Assembly (NCBI RefSeq): GCF_001855555.1
Contig: NZ_MKCT01000001.1
Location: 558,001 to 622,000 of the forward strand
DNA length: 64,000 nt
Direction: 5' to 3'
Origin: Chromobacterium sphagni
Lineage (GTDB): Bacteria > Pseudomonadota > Gammaproteobacteria > Burkholderiales > Chromobacteriaceae
Shown: positions 34,447-44,200 of the stretch, one piece after another
Layout of the letters: each line of letters starts with the position of its first letter
Position numbering within the stretch: position 1 is the first letter of the stretch
Program-made: the position numbers and the translations under genes
Notes under the pieces: model-generated
Databases searched by the model: none
What the model saw: only the letters and a program-made list of their open reading frames with translations
Told to the model about the DNA's origin: nothing

Positions 34447-35820
34447 TCAAACCAGCTCCACCGGCAGCCGGACGACAAACACCGAGCCTTTGCCCACCTC
34501 GCTGCCGGCCAAGCGAACCTCCCCCTGCATCAACGCCGCGATTTTCTTCACAATCGCCAACCCCATTCCCGCGCCGCCGCGATTGGAGCCCTTCGCCTGG
34601 ATAAACGCGTCGAACAAGGCCGCTTGTTCGCTTTCAGGGATGCCGATGCCGGTATCGCAGACCGTCAACACCAGGCAAGGCCGGGAGGACGTCGGCTCCA
34701 GCCCCAGCTCCACGCGGACTTCCCCGCTATCGGTGTAGCGCAGGGCGTTGGAAATCAGATTGCTGGCCACCTGCCGGACCCGCGTCATGTCGGCATGGAC
34801 GGCTTGCGCCATCTCCTCCTCCGCCACAAATGCCAAAGCGACGCCCTTGGCCATGGCCGCCTGCTGAAACTCACCCACCACGCTCGCGATCAACTGGCTC
34901 GCATCGAAGGTCGTCGGCCGCAGGATCATGCGGCCGGCGTCCAGCCTCCCCATATCCAACAGATCCTGCATCAATTTGGACAGATAATCCGCCGCGGTCC
35001 TGACATTGGCTATCGTCCTTAGCGTTCGCGGCTCCGCCGCCATGTCGGCCAGCAGCTCCACGCCGCCCTGTATCGTGTGCAGCGGCGTCAATATCTCATG
35101 GCTGACGGTGGACAGCATGGTGGAGCGCGCTAGCGCGGTTTGCACCGCCTCCTCCTGCGCCTGCCTGGCCGCTGCGATCACCCCCTGCTGCAATTCTATG
35201 ATTTCCTGCCGCCGTATCGCCTTCAGCAGCTCCCGCGCCAGAAACACCACCAGCACCACCCAGACGATCAGGCTGACCAAGGCGAAATTGCGCAGTCTCA
35301 GGGTCTGCTCTATCGACAAATCCCGCAGCCTGACCTCCTCCAGATGGGCCGCCATCACCAGTTCCGCAATCACCGGCGACATGGCATTCAGCTCTTGCTG
35401 CAACGCCGTCATCGCATGCGCGTCATGGCGTATCGCCGGGAACAAGGTTTTGCCGCGCTGCATGAAACCGGCGATTTGCTCCAGCAGCGCCGCATACCCG
35501 GCATTTTTTCGCAGCTGCGGCGAGACCGAGCGGTTCAAGACCAGATATTTCGATTCCAGCACATCGTAGGCGATCTGCAAATCGTCGAAGGACTCGATCC
35601 GCAGAGCGTAGGCATTGGCTTCGCCATACAGCCGCTGCACCGCATAGCGGTACTGCGACGCCGCCCAGTAATACCCCTCTCCCGGCCCCGCCGCCTGCTC
35701 CAGCGCCTGCTTGGAGAACAGCGTGCTCTGCACATAGAAGAAACACAGCATCGGCAACAAAACGGCCAGGAAGAAAAAGACCAGCCACTGCCGCCCCTGG
35801 TGCACGGGGAGAATCCTCAT
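34447..35820 (-). CDS. Membrane sensor histidine kinase
   Basis: A 457-residue kinase. TM1 is at about residues 10-32 (LVFFFLAVLLPMLCFFYV), then a helical periplasmic domain of about 150 residues, TM2 near 185-205, a coiled linker, the H-box STVSHEILTPLHTIQGG, the N-box NLISNALRYT, and G-boxes CDTGIGIP and GGAGMGLAIVKKI. The ATG at 35818-35820 (MRILPVHQGRQ) overlaps the upstream gene's stop as TGATG, so the kinase and the periplasmic protein are cotranslated. Confidence 0.9.
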   Translation of the reverse strand: MRILPVHQGRQWLVFFFLAVLLPMLCFFYVQSTLFSKQALEQAAGPGEGYYWAASQYRYAVQRLYGEANAYALRIESFDDLQIAYDVLESKYLVLNRSVSPQLRKNAGYAALLEQIAGFMQRGKTLFPAIRHDAHAMTALQQELNAMSPVIAELVMAAHLEEVRLRDLSIEQTLRLRNFALVSLIVWVVLVVFLARELLKAIRRQEIIELQQGVIAAARQAQEEAVQTALARSTMLSTVSHEILTPLHTIQGGVELLADMAAEPRTLRTIANVRTAADYLSKLMQDLLDMGRLDAGRMILRPTTFDASQLIASVVGEFQQAAMAKGVALAFVAEEEMAQAVHADMTRVRQVASNLISNALRYTDSGEVRVELGLEPTSSRPCLVLTVCDTGIGIPESEQAALFDAFIQAKGSNRGGAGMGLAIVKKIAALMQGEVRLAGSEVGKGSVFVVRLPVELV

Positions 35821-36311
35821 CAGCGCACCACGATGTACTTGACCTGCCAAGCCAGCTTGGCGTCCGACTTCACCTTCTGCAGTTCAGCGAAATCGCTGAC
35901 CGGGTACATCACCCACAAGGGGCCGAAATCGCGCCGCTGCAGCGGCTTGCCGTTGATGAACCTGGCCATGATAGGGTGGTACCGCTCCAGATCGCTCAAG
36001 GGCAGCGTCACCTTGTACTCGTCGTAAGTCACCACATCTATCTGCGAGCCTCCAGCCGCAACCACGCGCAGAATATCGCTGATGGCCGGGCCGGAAAAAG
36101 CGGATTTGGCAGTCCAGGTAGTCTTGGTGCTGATGGTGCGCTGCGGCAGCCGCAATAGGCTGCCTTCATCGAAGCGGTACTCGGTACGGCTGGCATTGTT
36201 GAATACGCCGATCTTCCCTTTGACTATCAGGATCGGATCGGCCGCCGCCTGCGCGGTGGCGCACAAGGCCAGCGCCAGCCCGCCGAACAATAGTTTTGCA
36301 ATCTCCTTCAT
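35820..36311 (-). CDS. Periplasmic protein with molybdopterin-oxidoreductase-like fold, partner of the sensor kinase
   Basis: A 163-residue protein with a signal peptide (LLFGGLALALCATAQA-AAD). The mature part, with GPAISDILRVV, VVTYDEYKVTLPLSDL, PIMARFINGKPLQRRDFGPL and WVMYPVSDF, resembles the small secreted SUOX-like domain proteins often found beside signalling genes. There is no Cys to ligate molybdenum, so it is probably a ligand-binding protein rather than an enzyme. It is coupled by TGATG to the histidine kinase. Confidence 0.7.
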   Translation of the reverse strand: MKEIAKLLFGGLALALCATAQAAADPILIVKGKIGVFNNASRTEYRFDEGSLLRLPQRTISTKTTWTAKSAFSGPAISDILRVVAAGGSQIDVVTYDEYKVTLPLSDLERYHPIMARFINGKPLQRRDFGPLWVMYPVSDFAELQKVKSDAKLAWQVKYIVVR

Positions 36312-36462
36312 CTTGCCGCCTGCCTCTCTGCTCTTTATCCCGTCAGGCGCCCCATGCCAGCGGAGCGCCGCAAATCGCCAAGCCTACCATCACCGGCAGG
36401 CGCAGAAAATCCATAAAGGATAAAAGACGGCCAATCGCAAGCGCATTGGCAATGCAAATAGA

Positions 36463-37326
36463 CTATTTTCCGCTGACCACCACCGTGCAGGTCTGGCCCG
36501 CGATCAGCGGCTGGCCTTTGGGCTGCTCGTCCAGCTGGATGCGCACCGGGACCCGCTGCGCCAGCCGCACCCAGTTGAAGGTGGGGTTGACGTCGGCCAG
36601 CAATTCGCGGCCGGTGCCGGCGTCGCGGTCGGTGATGCCGCGGGCGATGCTGGCGATATGGCCGCGCAAGCGCTGGCCGCTGCTCAGCAGCGTGACTTCG
36701 GCCTTGGCCCCCACTTTCAGCATCGGCAGCTTGGTTTCCTCGAAATAGCCATCCACGTAGAAAGAGCCGCTGTCTATCAGCGCCAGCCTCGGGGCGCCGG
36801 TGGCGGCGAAATCGCCGACATGCACATTGAGGTTGGTGACATAGCCGTCAGTCGGCGCGCGCACCACCGTGCGCTGCAGGTTGAGCGCGGCCAGATCGCG
36901 AGCGGCGACGGCGGCCTGGTACTGCGACGCGGCGGCAGCGGCGGCGAAGTCGGCGCTCTCGCGGCTTTCGGTGGAGACGATGGCGCTGTCCAGGCTGGCG
37001 CGGCGCGATGCCTCCTTGCCACGGCGGTTCTTGTCGGCCTTGTGGCCGGCCAGCGTCGCCTCGGCCTGGGCCAGCGCCGCCTGGTAGCGGCTGGAGTCGA
37101 TGACGAACAGCGCGTCGCCGCGGCGCACCGGCTGGTTGTCCTTCACCGCCACCTGGGTGACGATGCCGGACACGTCGGCGGCGATGGTGACGACGTCGGC
37201 CTTCACCCGGCCGTCGCGGGTCCACGGCGACAGCATGTAGTGGTCCCACAGCGCCTTGCCGGCCCAGACGGCGGCGGCAAGCAGCAATAGGGTGATCAGG
37301 TAACGGGTAATCGATTTTGCGACCAT
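36463..37326 (-). CDS. HlyD/EmrA-family periplasmic adaptor (AaeA-like)
   Basis: A 287-residue membrane-fusion protein with an N-terminal helix (YLITLLLLAAAVWAGKAL), the SPWTRDGRVKADVVTIAADV motif typical of AaeA-like adaptors, lipoyl halves around an alpha-hairpin, and VVRAPTDGYVTNLNVHVGD. It links the AaeB-like pump to the outer-membrane channel encoded upstream. I start it at the ATG 37324-37326. It is the last gene of a four-gene leftward operon. Confidence 0.88.
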   Translation of the reverse strand: MVAKSITRYLITLLLLAAAVWAGKALWDHYMLSPWTRDGRVKADVVTIAADVSGIVTQVAVKDNQPVRRGDALFVIDSSRYQAALAQAEATLAGHKADKNRRGKEASRRASLDSAIVSTESRESADFAAAAAASQYQAAVAARDLAALNLQRTVVRAPTDGYVTNLNVHVGDFAATGAPRLALIDSGSFYVDGYFEETKLPMLKVGAKAEVTLLSSGQRLRGHIASIARGITDRDAGTGRELLADVNPTFNWVRLAQRVPVRIQLDEQPKGQPLIAGQTCTVVVSGK

Positions 37327-37349
37327 TGCGAGGAATCCAGTATGCGTTG

Positions 37350-37550
37350 TCAACGGTAAAGCGGCAGCGACAGGCCGCTGAAGATCACGATCAATAGGCA
37401 CCAGCGGAACAGCGCCGGGTGCCATACCTTTTCGTACACCCCCAGCCGCCCCAGCGCCCAGTCCAGGCCGATCTGCAACAGCATGCTGAGCACGAACAGC
37501 GGCAGCAAGGTCGGCATCAGGATGCCGAACACGGCGATTTCATGTGGCAT
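37350..37550 (-). CDS. DUF1656 small membrane protein (AaeX-like)
   Basis: A 66-residue inner-membrane protein beginning MPHEIAVFGILMPTLLPLF, with two hydrophobic helices. DUF1656/AaeX proteins regularly lie between AaeA- and AaeB-type genes in aromatic-acid efflux operons, and the function is unknown. The start overlaps the end of the AaeB-like gene by 11 bp, so translation is likely coupled. Confidence 0.88.
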   Translation of the reverse strand: MPHEIAVFGILMPTLLPLFVLSMLLQIGLDWALGRLGVYEKVWHPALFRWCLLIVIFSGLSLPLYR

Positions 37551-39678
37551 GGGTGTCTCCCGCCGGCTCGCCGGCATCGGGCTGCGGCATAGCGTCCAGC
37601 AGCGAGGTATGGATCAGGTGCAGCGTGGCCAGCGCCCGGTTCAGGCTCTGCGCGGCCTCCGGCAGCGCGATCTCCAGCTCCGCGCGTATCGGCGGCCCGG
37701 CCGCCAGCAGCGCCATCATCGCCTGCTGTCGCCGCGATGCCTGCGGTGCGGCGAAATAGGCGGCCAGCGCCGCGACGCTGTCGTCCAGCGCGCGCCGCAC
37801 CGGCTTCTGCGCGGCGTCGCCGGCCAGCGTGCGCAAGTCTATGATGGCCAGCCCCAATTCCAGCAGGGTGATCGCCTGGCTGATGGTGGCCTGGCGCGCC
37901 GGATCGTCGGCCGATCCCGGCGCGGCGTTCAACTGGTTGAGCAGGTCGCGCACGCGGTTGCCGTAACGCTGCTTCAGGTGCGGCAGCGCGGCGCGGCAGG
38001 CGTTCAGCGCCTCGCGCCACAAGGCGGCGGCGATATGGCGGCGCGAGCCCATGGTGTGCTCAGGCAACACCAGCACGAAGAACACCCCGGCCAGCGCCAG
38101 GCCCAGCAGGCGGGCGATGCCGTCGTTGAAGAAGGCCACCACGTCGTAGTTCATCATGTTTTCCGGATTCACCGCCTGCGCCATCAGCAGCGTGATGCCG
38201 GTGCCCATGCCTGCGGCCTTGGGCAGGCATTTCAGATAACAGCCCAGCACCAGGAAGGGCGTCAGCGCCAGTGCCAGTTGCGGGAAGCTGTCGGCCTGGT
38301 TCAGCAGATGGAAGGTGCAAACATAGGCCAGCGGCGTGGCCAGCGCGAAGCCGATCAGGATTTGCTTCACCATCAGCAGCGGCCGCGGCGACGACGACGC
38401 CAGGCCGCAGAAGATAGTGGCCAGCAGCACCGCGCCCAGCGCGCTGGGCCAGGCCAGCCAGTACCAGGCGATGGACAGCGTCAGCAGGGTCAGCGCCGCG
38501 CGCGCGCCGCTGGCCAGCGCTATGGCGCCGGGCGTGCGCGGCGAATAGGCCAGCGCGTCCACCTGCAGCGGATTGCGCTGCCGGAAGCCGTGATAGACCG
38601 CGGTAAAGGTATGCATCTCCTCGACGAAGCGGGTCAGCAGCTCGCTGGCGGTATCGAACTCTATGCGCAGGCCCTCGTCGTGCGGCTGCGCCAGCAGGCT
38701 CGCGCGCGCGTCGCCCAGTTCCCGACGCAACACCGGACGCAACGCGTCCAGCCGCGCCAGCGTCGGCCCGGCCTCCAACGCGGTACGGGCCGGGCCGTCC
38801 TCGTTGCTCAAGGCGGCGGAGGCCTGCAGGAACAGCGGATAGAACAGCTCCGGCAGCGGCGAGGCGGCGTCGCGGCGCAGCCGCTCCATCTGCCGGTGCA
38901 GGGTATGGAAGGTGGTCAGCGCCGCCATGAAAGTGGCGTTGAAGGCGTGCAGCTGATCGCTGCGGGCGCGCACATTGCCGGCCTCGAAGAAGGCCGCGGC
39001 GCGGCCGGCCTCCAGCGCGGCGATGTCGGAGGCGAAGCGCAGCTGGGTGGCCTCCAGCGTGGCCGCGTCCAGTCTTTGCGCCAGCGCCTGCTGGCACAGC
39101 AGCGCGAAGCCGTGGTAGCGGCCGCGCACGGTGCTCACCACCAGATCGCCCTGGTGGCGCGGAAAGATGAAGTCGTTGACGATGGCGCAGCACAGGATGC
39201 CCAGCGAGATCTCCGACACCCGCGTCACCGCCAGATTGAACACCGCCATCGGATGGTTCAGCGCCGGTAGCGCGATGATGCAGGCGGTGTAGCCGGACAA
39301 CACGAAGGCGTAGGAGCGCGAGTCGCGGTACAGGGTGGCGCCGCCGGTGCACACGCCCACCCACAGCGCCAGGCTGATCAGCAGCAGCGCCGCCTGGCCG
39401 TCGAACAGGCCGACGAAGCCCAGCGCCGCCGCGCTGCCCACCAGCGTGCCCAGAATCCGGTAGGCGCTCTTCTCCAGCACCGCGCCGCTGCGCGGGAAGG
39501 TGACGATGAACACCGTGGTCATCGCCGAGCTGGGCGAATCGAAACCCAGGCGGAAAGCGATCCACAGCGAGGCGAAGGCCGCCAGCAGCGTCTTGGCGAC
39601 GAAGCTCCAGTTCTCGCCCTCGGTGGCCAGCCAGTCGCGGCCGACGCGCCGGCCGGCCGCCAGCAGGCCGCCGCTCAT
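37540..39678 (-). CDS. FUSC-family efflux pump (AaeB-like)
   Basis: A 712-residue inner-membrane protein with two hydrophobic halves of about five or six helices each, separated by cytoplasmic helical domains, the AaeB/FUSC layout. The N-terminal motif FRLGFDSPSSAMTTVFIV and ILGTLVGSAAALGF, and the second block GIALASGARAALTLL-type helix, fit the family. Relatives export aromatic carboxylic acids. It overlaps the outer-membrane factor gene by 4 bp (ATGA). Confidence 0.9.
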   Translation of the reverse strand: MSGGLLAAGRRVGRDWLATEGENWSFVAKTLLAAFASLWIAFRLGFDSPSSAMTTVFIVTFPRSGAVLEKSAYRILGTLVGSAAALGFVGLFDGQAALLLISLALWVGVCTGGATLYRDSRSYAFVLSGYTACIIALPALNHPMAVFNLAVTRVSEISLGILCCAIVNDFIFPRHQGDLVVSTVRGRYHGFALLCQQALAQRLDAATLEATQLRFASDIAALEAGRAAAFFEAGNVRARSDQLHAFNATFMAALTTFHTLHRQMERLRRDAASPLPELFYPLFLQASAALSNEDGPARTALEAGPTLARLDALRPVLRRELGDARASLLAQPHDEGLRIEFDTASELLTRFVEEMHTFTAVYHGFRQRNPLQVDALAYSPRTPGAIALASGARAALTLLTLSIAWYWLAWPSALGAVLLATIFCGLASSSPRPLLMVKQILIGFALATPLAYVCTFHLLNQADSFPQLALALTPFLVLGCYLKCLPKAAGMGTGITLLMAQAVNPENMMNYDVVAFFNDGIARLLGLALAGVFFVLVLPEHTMGSRRHIAAALWREALNACRAALPHLKQRYGNRVRDLLNQLNAAPGSADDPARQATISQAITLLELGLAIIDLRTLAGDAAQKPVRRALDDSVAALAAYFAAPQASRRQQAMMALLAAGPPIRAELEIALPEAAQSLNRALATLHLIHTSLLDAMPQPDAGEPAGDTHAT

Positions 39679-41120
39679 TGCGGCTGTTCCTCAGCAGGCT
39701 GGTGCACCGCCGCGCCGCCGCCCAGCGCGCTCATCAGCGCGGCGAAACTGTCCAGCCGCTCGCTGCGTATCCGCACCAGTTGCTGCTGGGCGGCAAGCCA
39801 AGCCAAGCGCGCGGCGATCACGTTATCCTGGTCGGACAGGCCGGCGCGGTAGCCTTGCAACGCCAGCTTGAACGCCTTCTGCGCCGAAGCCAGCGCCTGT
39901 TCGGTCTGTTTTTGCTGCCCGGCCTGCGACTCCACCTTGGCGATGGCGCCGGCCACCTCGTTCAGCGCGCGCACCACGCTGGCGTTGTAGCTGTCCACCG
40001 CAGCGTCATAGGCCGCGGTCTGCGCGGAAAGCGCGCTGCGCAGCCGGCCGCCCTCGAAGATCGGCAGGCTGACCGCCGGGCCGATGCCGCGCACCGCGGT
40101 GGCGGCGGACGGGAAGTTGTCGAAGCCTATCGACTGGAAGCCGGCGAAGGCCAACAGATTGATATTGGGATAGAAGGCCGCCTTGGCCGCGTCTATCTTC
40201 CTGGCTTCGGCCTCCACCTTCCAGCGCTGGGCGGAGACATCGGGCCGGCGGCCCACCAGCTCGGCCGGCAGCGCGCTGGGCAGGCGCGGCGCCGCCTCGT
40301 CCAGCCGCAGCGTCGGCCGCAGCAGGCCCTCCCCCGCCGCCGGCCCCTGGCCGCACAACGCGGCCAGCTGGTTGCGCAGCAGAGTGATGGCTTCATCCAC
40401 CTGCTCGATCTGGTTACGCGCGGCCGGCAGCCGCGCCTCCAGCAGCAGCACCTCGGCCTCGGTGGCGAGACCGGCCGCCTTGCGCTTTTTCGCCAGCTGC
40501 CAGCTGCGCTCGCGCTGCGTCAGATTGTCCTGCAGCAGGTCTTTCTCGGCGTATTGCAAAGCCAGCTGCACATAGCTGCGCACCACCGCGGCGGTGAGAT
40601 TCAGCCGCGCCAGCTGCGCTTCGGCCGCGAGCACCTGCGCCTCGTCCAGCGATGCGGACAGCGCGGCGCGCTGCCGGCCCCACAGGTCCAGGTCGTAGCT
40701 GGCGTTGAGGGCGGCGTGGTTGTACCAGGAATAATTGCCGGCTTCCGGCGGCGGGATGAAATCCTGTTCGGAATAGCGCTGGCGGGTGAACGACGCTTCG
40801 CCGCCCACTTGTGGCCGGGTGGCGGCCTCGGCCACGCCTGACATCGCCTGCGCCTGGCGCAGCCGCGCCTCGGCGGCATGCAGGCTGGGATTGTCCGCCA
40901 GCGCGGCGGCGATCAGCCGGTTCAGCTGCTCGTCGTGCAGCCCGCGCCACCAGTCGGCCTGCGGCCAAGCCGCCTTGGCCGCCGCCTGCTGTATCAGTCT
41001 GCCGGCGTCCAAGCTGTTGGGATCCAGCAGCCGCGACTGCGGCCTCTGCGCGCCCGGATCGGCGCAAGCCGCCGCCAACAAGGCCAAACCTGCAATCACT
41101 ACCGAATTGAGCCGCTGCAT
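39675..41120 (-). CDS. Outer-membrane efflux lipoprotein (NodT/OprM family)
   Basis: A 481-residue TolC-like channel. The lipobox LLAAAC gives a lipidated Cys near residue 19. Two repeats of the outer-membrane factor family are seen (AALNASYDLDLWGRQRAALS and, later, AVSLPIFEGGRLRSAL), with the coiled-coil hairpins expected of the periplasmic tunnel. It is the first gene of the operon with the AaeB-, DUF1656- and HlyD-like genes, so the operon encodes a full tripartite pump. No regulator gene is adjacent. Confidence 0.92.
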   Translation of the reverse strand: MQRLNSVVIAGLALLAAACADPGAQRPQSRLLDPNSLDAGRLIQQAAAKAAWPQADWWRGLHDEQLNRLIAAALADNPSLHAAEARLRQAQAMSGVAEAATRPQVGGEASFTRQRYSEQDFIPPPEAGNYSWYNHAALNASYDLDLWGRQRAALSASLDEAQVLAAEAQLARLNLTAAVVRSYVQLALQYAEKDLLQDNLTQRERSWQLAKKRKAAGLATEAEVLLLEARLPAARNQIEQVDEAITLLRNQLAALCGQGPAAGEGLLRPTLRLDEAAPRLPSALPAELVGRRPDVSAQRWKVEAEARKIDAAKAAFYPNINLLAFAGFQSIGFDNFPSAATAVRGIGPAVSLPIFEGGRLRSALSAQTAAYDAAVDSYNASVVRALNEVAGAIAKVESQAGQQKQTEQALASAQKAFKLALQGYRAGLSDQDNVIAARLAWLAAQQQLVRIRSERLDSFAALMSALGGGAAVHQPAEEQPQ

Positions 41121-41142
41121 CTATCGCACCAATAACCATACG

Positions 41143-41178
41143 CAAAACAAAAGGCCGCCGGCGGTTCGCCGGCAGCCT
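41143..41178 (-). terminator. Terminator after tamB
   Basis: On the minus strand GGCTGCCGGC / GCCGGCGGCC with a 5-nt loop is followed by TTTTGTTTTGC. It lies between the tamB stop and the efflux operon start and should insulate the two. Confidence 0.75.
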
Positions 41179-41284
41179 CCCATTCCGGCTGCAATCGGCG
41201 CCAGCCGACTGCGGCCTGCTACCTTGTACTATCTGGCCATTTTAGCATCTGCCAACAGCAACAAGGTCAAATAACTAGACATTA

Positions 41285-44200
41285 CTAATCAAAACGAAGC
41301 GTATAGCGCGATTCGGCCGACATCGCGGTGCCGGCGCGCAACACCACCGACCAGCCCTTGGACAGCTGGTAGGCGAGCTTCACCGCCTGGTCGGCGCTGC
41401 TGATGCCGTATTCGTAGCCCAGGTAAAGCTCGCGCGTCAGCTGGCGGCCCACCGTCACCACCTGCTCCGCCGGACTCACCGTGCCGTTGGCCAACGTCTT
41501 CTCCTTGCGGCTGGATACACCCAGGTCGTCGAACAGGCCGATGTGATCGTTGATCGAGCCGGCCAGCATCATGCCGGCCGAGGCCGCCAGATCGTTGTTG
41601 TCGCGGTCGCCGCTGGCGGCGCGGCCCAGCACCAGCCAGGCCAGCTTGTCCTTGTCGGTCATCGGGTCGTCGGTGATCAGCCGCACCTTGGGCGCCGCCA
41701 CCGAACCGCTGACCTCCACCCCCGCCCCCACCGGCGACAGCCGGCGTTTGGCCTGGACATTGAGCAGCGGGTTGTCCAGCGGGCCGTTGAAGGTGATGGC
41801 CCCGAACGTGATGTCCAGATCCTGGCCGTAGGCCTTGTAACGGCCCTTGTCCACCTTGACCTGGCCCCTGGCCGCCGGCGCCTCGCCCGGATTGGCGCTG
41901 ACGTGCACCAGGCCGGACAGCTCGACGTCCAGCCCCTGGCCGGAGAAACGGAAGCGCTCGCCCAGGTCCAGGTCCAGCGCCACCGTCAGCGGCATGGCGG
42001 CGAAGGCCGAAGGCTCGGCCGCCGGCCGCCCCAGCACCACCACATCGGCCCCGAGATCAGGCGCGCCCAGCTTGGGCAGCCCCACCCGGCCCTGGTCGGC
42101 GCGAATGCGGCCGGTCAGCGACAACTTGCCGCCGACGAAGGCCAGCTCGCTCTCCCCGGACACCACCAGCCGGCGGTTGGGCCGGTCGAACACGCTGAAT
42201 TTCTGCAGCGTCACCTTGACCCGGGCGTCGGGCTGGGCATCGCTGAAATCCAGCGAACCGCTGGCGTTCACCTCGCCCTTGCCGCTGATGAAACGCAGCT
42301 GCTGCAGCGTGAGCCGGCGGCCGTCCATCCGCGCCAGCAGGCTACCGTCGGCCAACGACACCCCGGTGCGGCGGTCGGCCAGCTTCAGCTTGTCGCCGCG
42401 TATCTGGCCTTGCGCCTGCGGCATCTGCAGCGGGCCGCTCAGCTCCAGGTTGGCCGACAATTGCCCGGCCAGCTCCAGCCCCGGGCCGGTCAGCTCCGCC
42501 AGCGCCGCCAGCGACGGCAGGCTGGCGCGCAGCGTGCCGGACAACGGCGTATGGCCGTCGATGCGGCCGCCGTTCCATGGCAGGCTGCCCTGGCCCTGGG
42601 CCTGGGCAAAGCGGCTGTCCAGGCTGACATTGAAGGCCAGCTGCCTGCCGTCCAGCTTCAATTCCGCCCGCGCGGTCTTCAGGCCCAGCGCGACATGCCT
42701 GCCCTTTTCCAGCGGCAACTGCACGTCGCCGCCGCTGCGCCACAGCGCCAGTTGGCCGATCCCGGCAGGATTGAGGCTCCAGTCGGCGTCGAATTGCAGG
42801 TTCTGCTCCACCGGCAGCTTAAGCCACGGACCCAGCTCGCTCAGGCGCAGGCCGCGCGCGCTGCCATGGCTGCTGAGCGCGCCGCCCGCCTGGCGCGTCA
42901 GCTCGGCGAGGTTCAGATTGCCGCCCAGCAGCGCCAGGCGAGCGGCGCCCAGCTTGACTTGGCCGTCGGCGCCCAGCGCCAGATCAGCCGGGGCCTGCAG
43001 GCTGAGACTTGGCTTGCCAGCCAACTCCAGCTTCTGCAGGCTGCCCTGCCAGCGGTTGTCCAGGCTGAGTCCGCCCGCCGCCGCCAGCTGCAACGCGTAA
43101 TTCTGCTGCTCCAGATGGAAGCGGCCGTCCAGTTGCAGGCTGTGGCGGGCGCGGGTGCCGGCCGAGCGGGCATGCAGCTGTTCGGCGCGCAAATCGCCGA
43201 CCTGCAACGCGGCCACGTCCAGGCTCAGCTGGAAAGGGCTGGCCTGGTCGGCCTTGATGTTGCCGGCGAACTGCATGGATTGTAGCGTGACTCCGCCGGG
43301 CAGCCGCAAGCGTTCGGCCTGCAGCTTGGCGTTAAGCAGCGGCGCCTTGGGCACGCCGCCCAGCTCGCCCTGTCCCTGCACGGTGCCGGCGAAACCCGGC
43401 CCCAGCAGCGACAGATTCGGCGCGTTGACCGCCAGCTTGAGCTTGTCGCCTGCCACGCCGTAGCTGCCGCTGGCCTGCAGCCGGTTGTCGGCCAGCTTCA
43501 GGTCCAGCAGCAGCTGTTTCAGCCGCGTCTCGCCCAGCAGCACGCTGGCGCTGCCGGACAGCGGCGCGCCGGAAAGCCGGCTGGGGGCGAACTGCAGCTT
43601 GGCGCCCACCTCCATCGGCTCGGCCAGTTGGCCGGCCATTTTCAGCGTGGCGTTGAGGTCGCCCTTGGGCAGGCTGTCCAGCAGCCGCGACGGGTCGGCG
43701 TGGCCCAGCTTGCCGTTCAGTTCGAACAGCCGCTTGCCGGACAGGCTCAGCTTGCCGTTGGCGCTGACCACGCCGCTGCCGGCGCCCAGCTCCAGCTTCT
43801 TCAACAGCAGCGCCGGCTGCTTGCCACCACTCAGCTCGGCCAGCGCGCTGGCCTGCAGCCACTTGCCTTTCAGCTGCGCGTCGAAGCGCGGAGCGCTGAA
43901 CTCGCCTTCGGCGGTCACGCGGCCGCTGATCGCATCGTCCGGCGCCGAGGCGTGCAGCTGGCGCAAGGCCAGCCGGTCCAGATCCAGCGCCAGCTTCAGC
44001 CGGTCCGGCCTGATCTCGCCGGACAGGCCCAGCCGGCCGCCGGCCAGCTCGGCATGGCTGTTGTAGAGCTCCAGCGCCTGCTCGTCGGCGCGGAATTCGC
44101 CCACCAGCAGCGACAAGGGCAGACGCTGCGCCGACAGCGGGCCGGGATCGGTGTTGACCAGCGTCAGCCCGCCCTTCACCCGCTGGCCGGCGTCCGGCTC

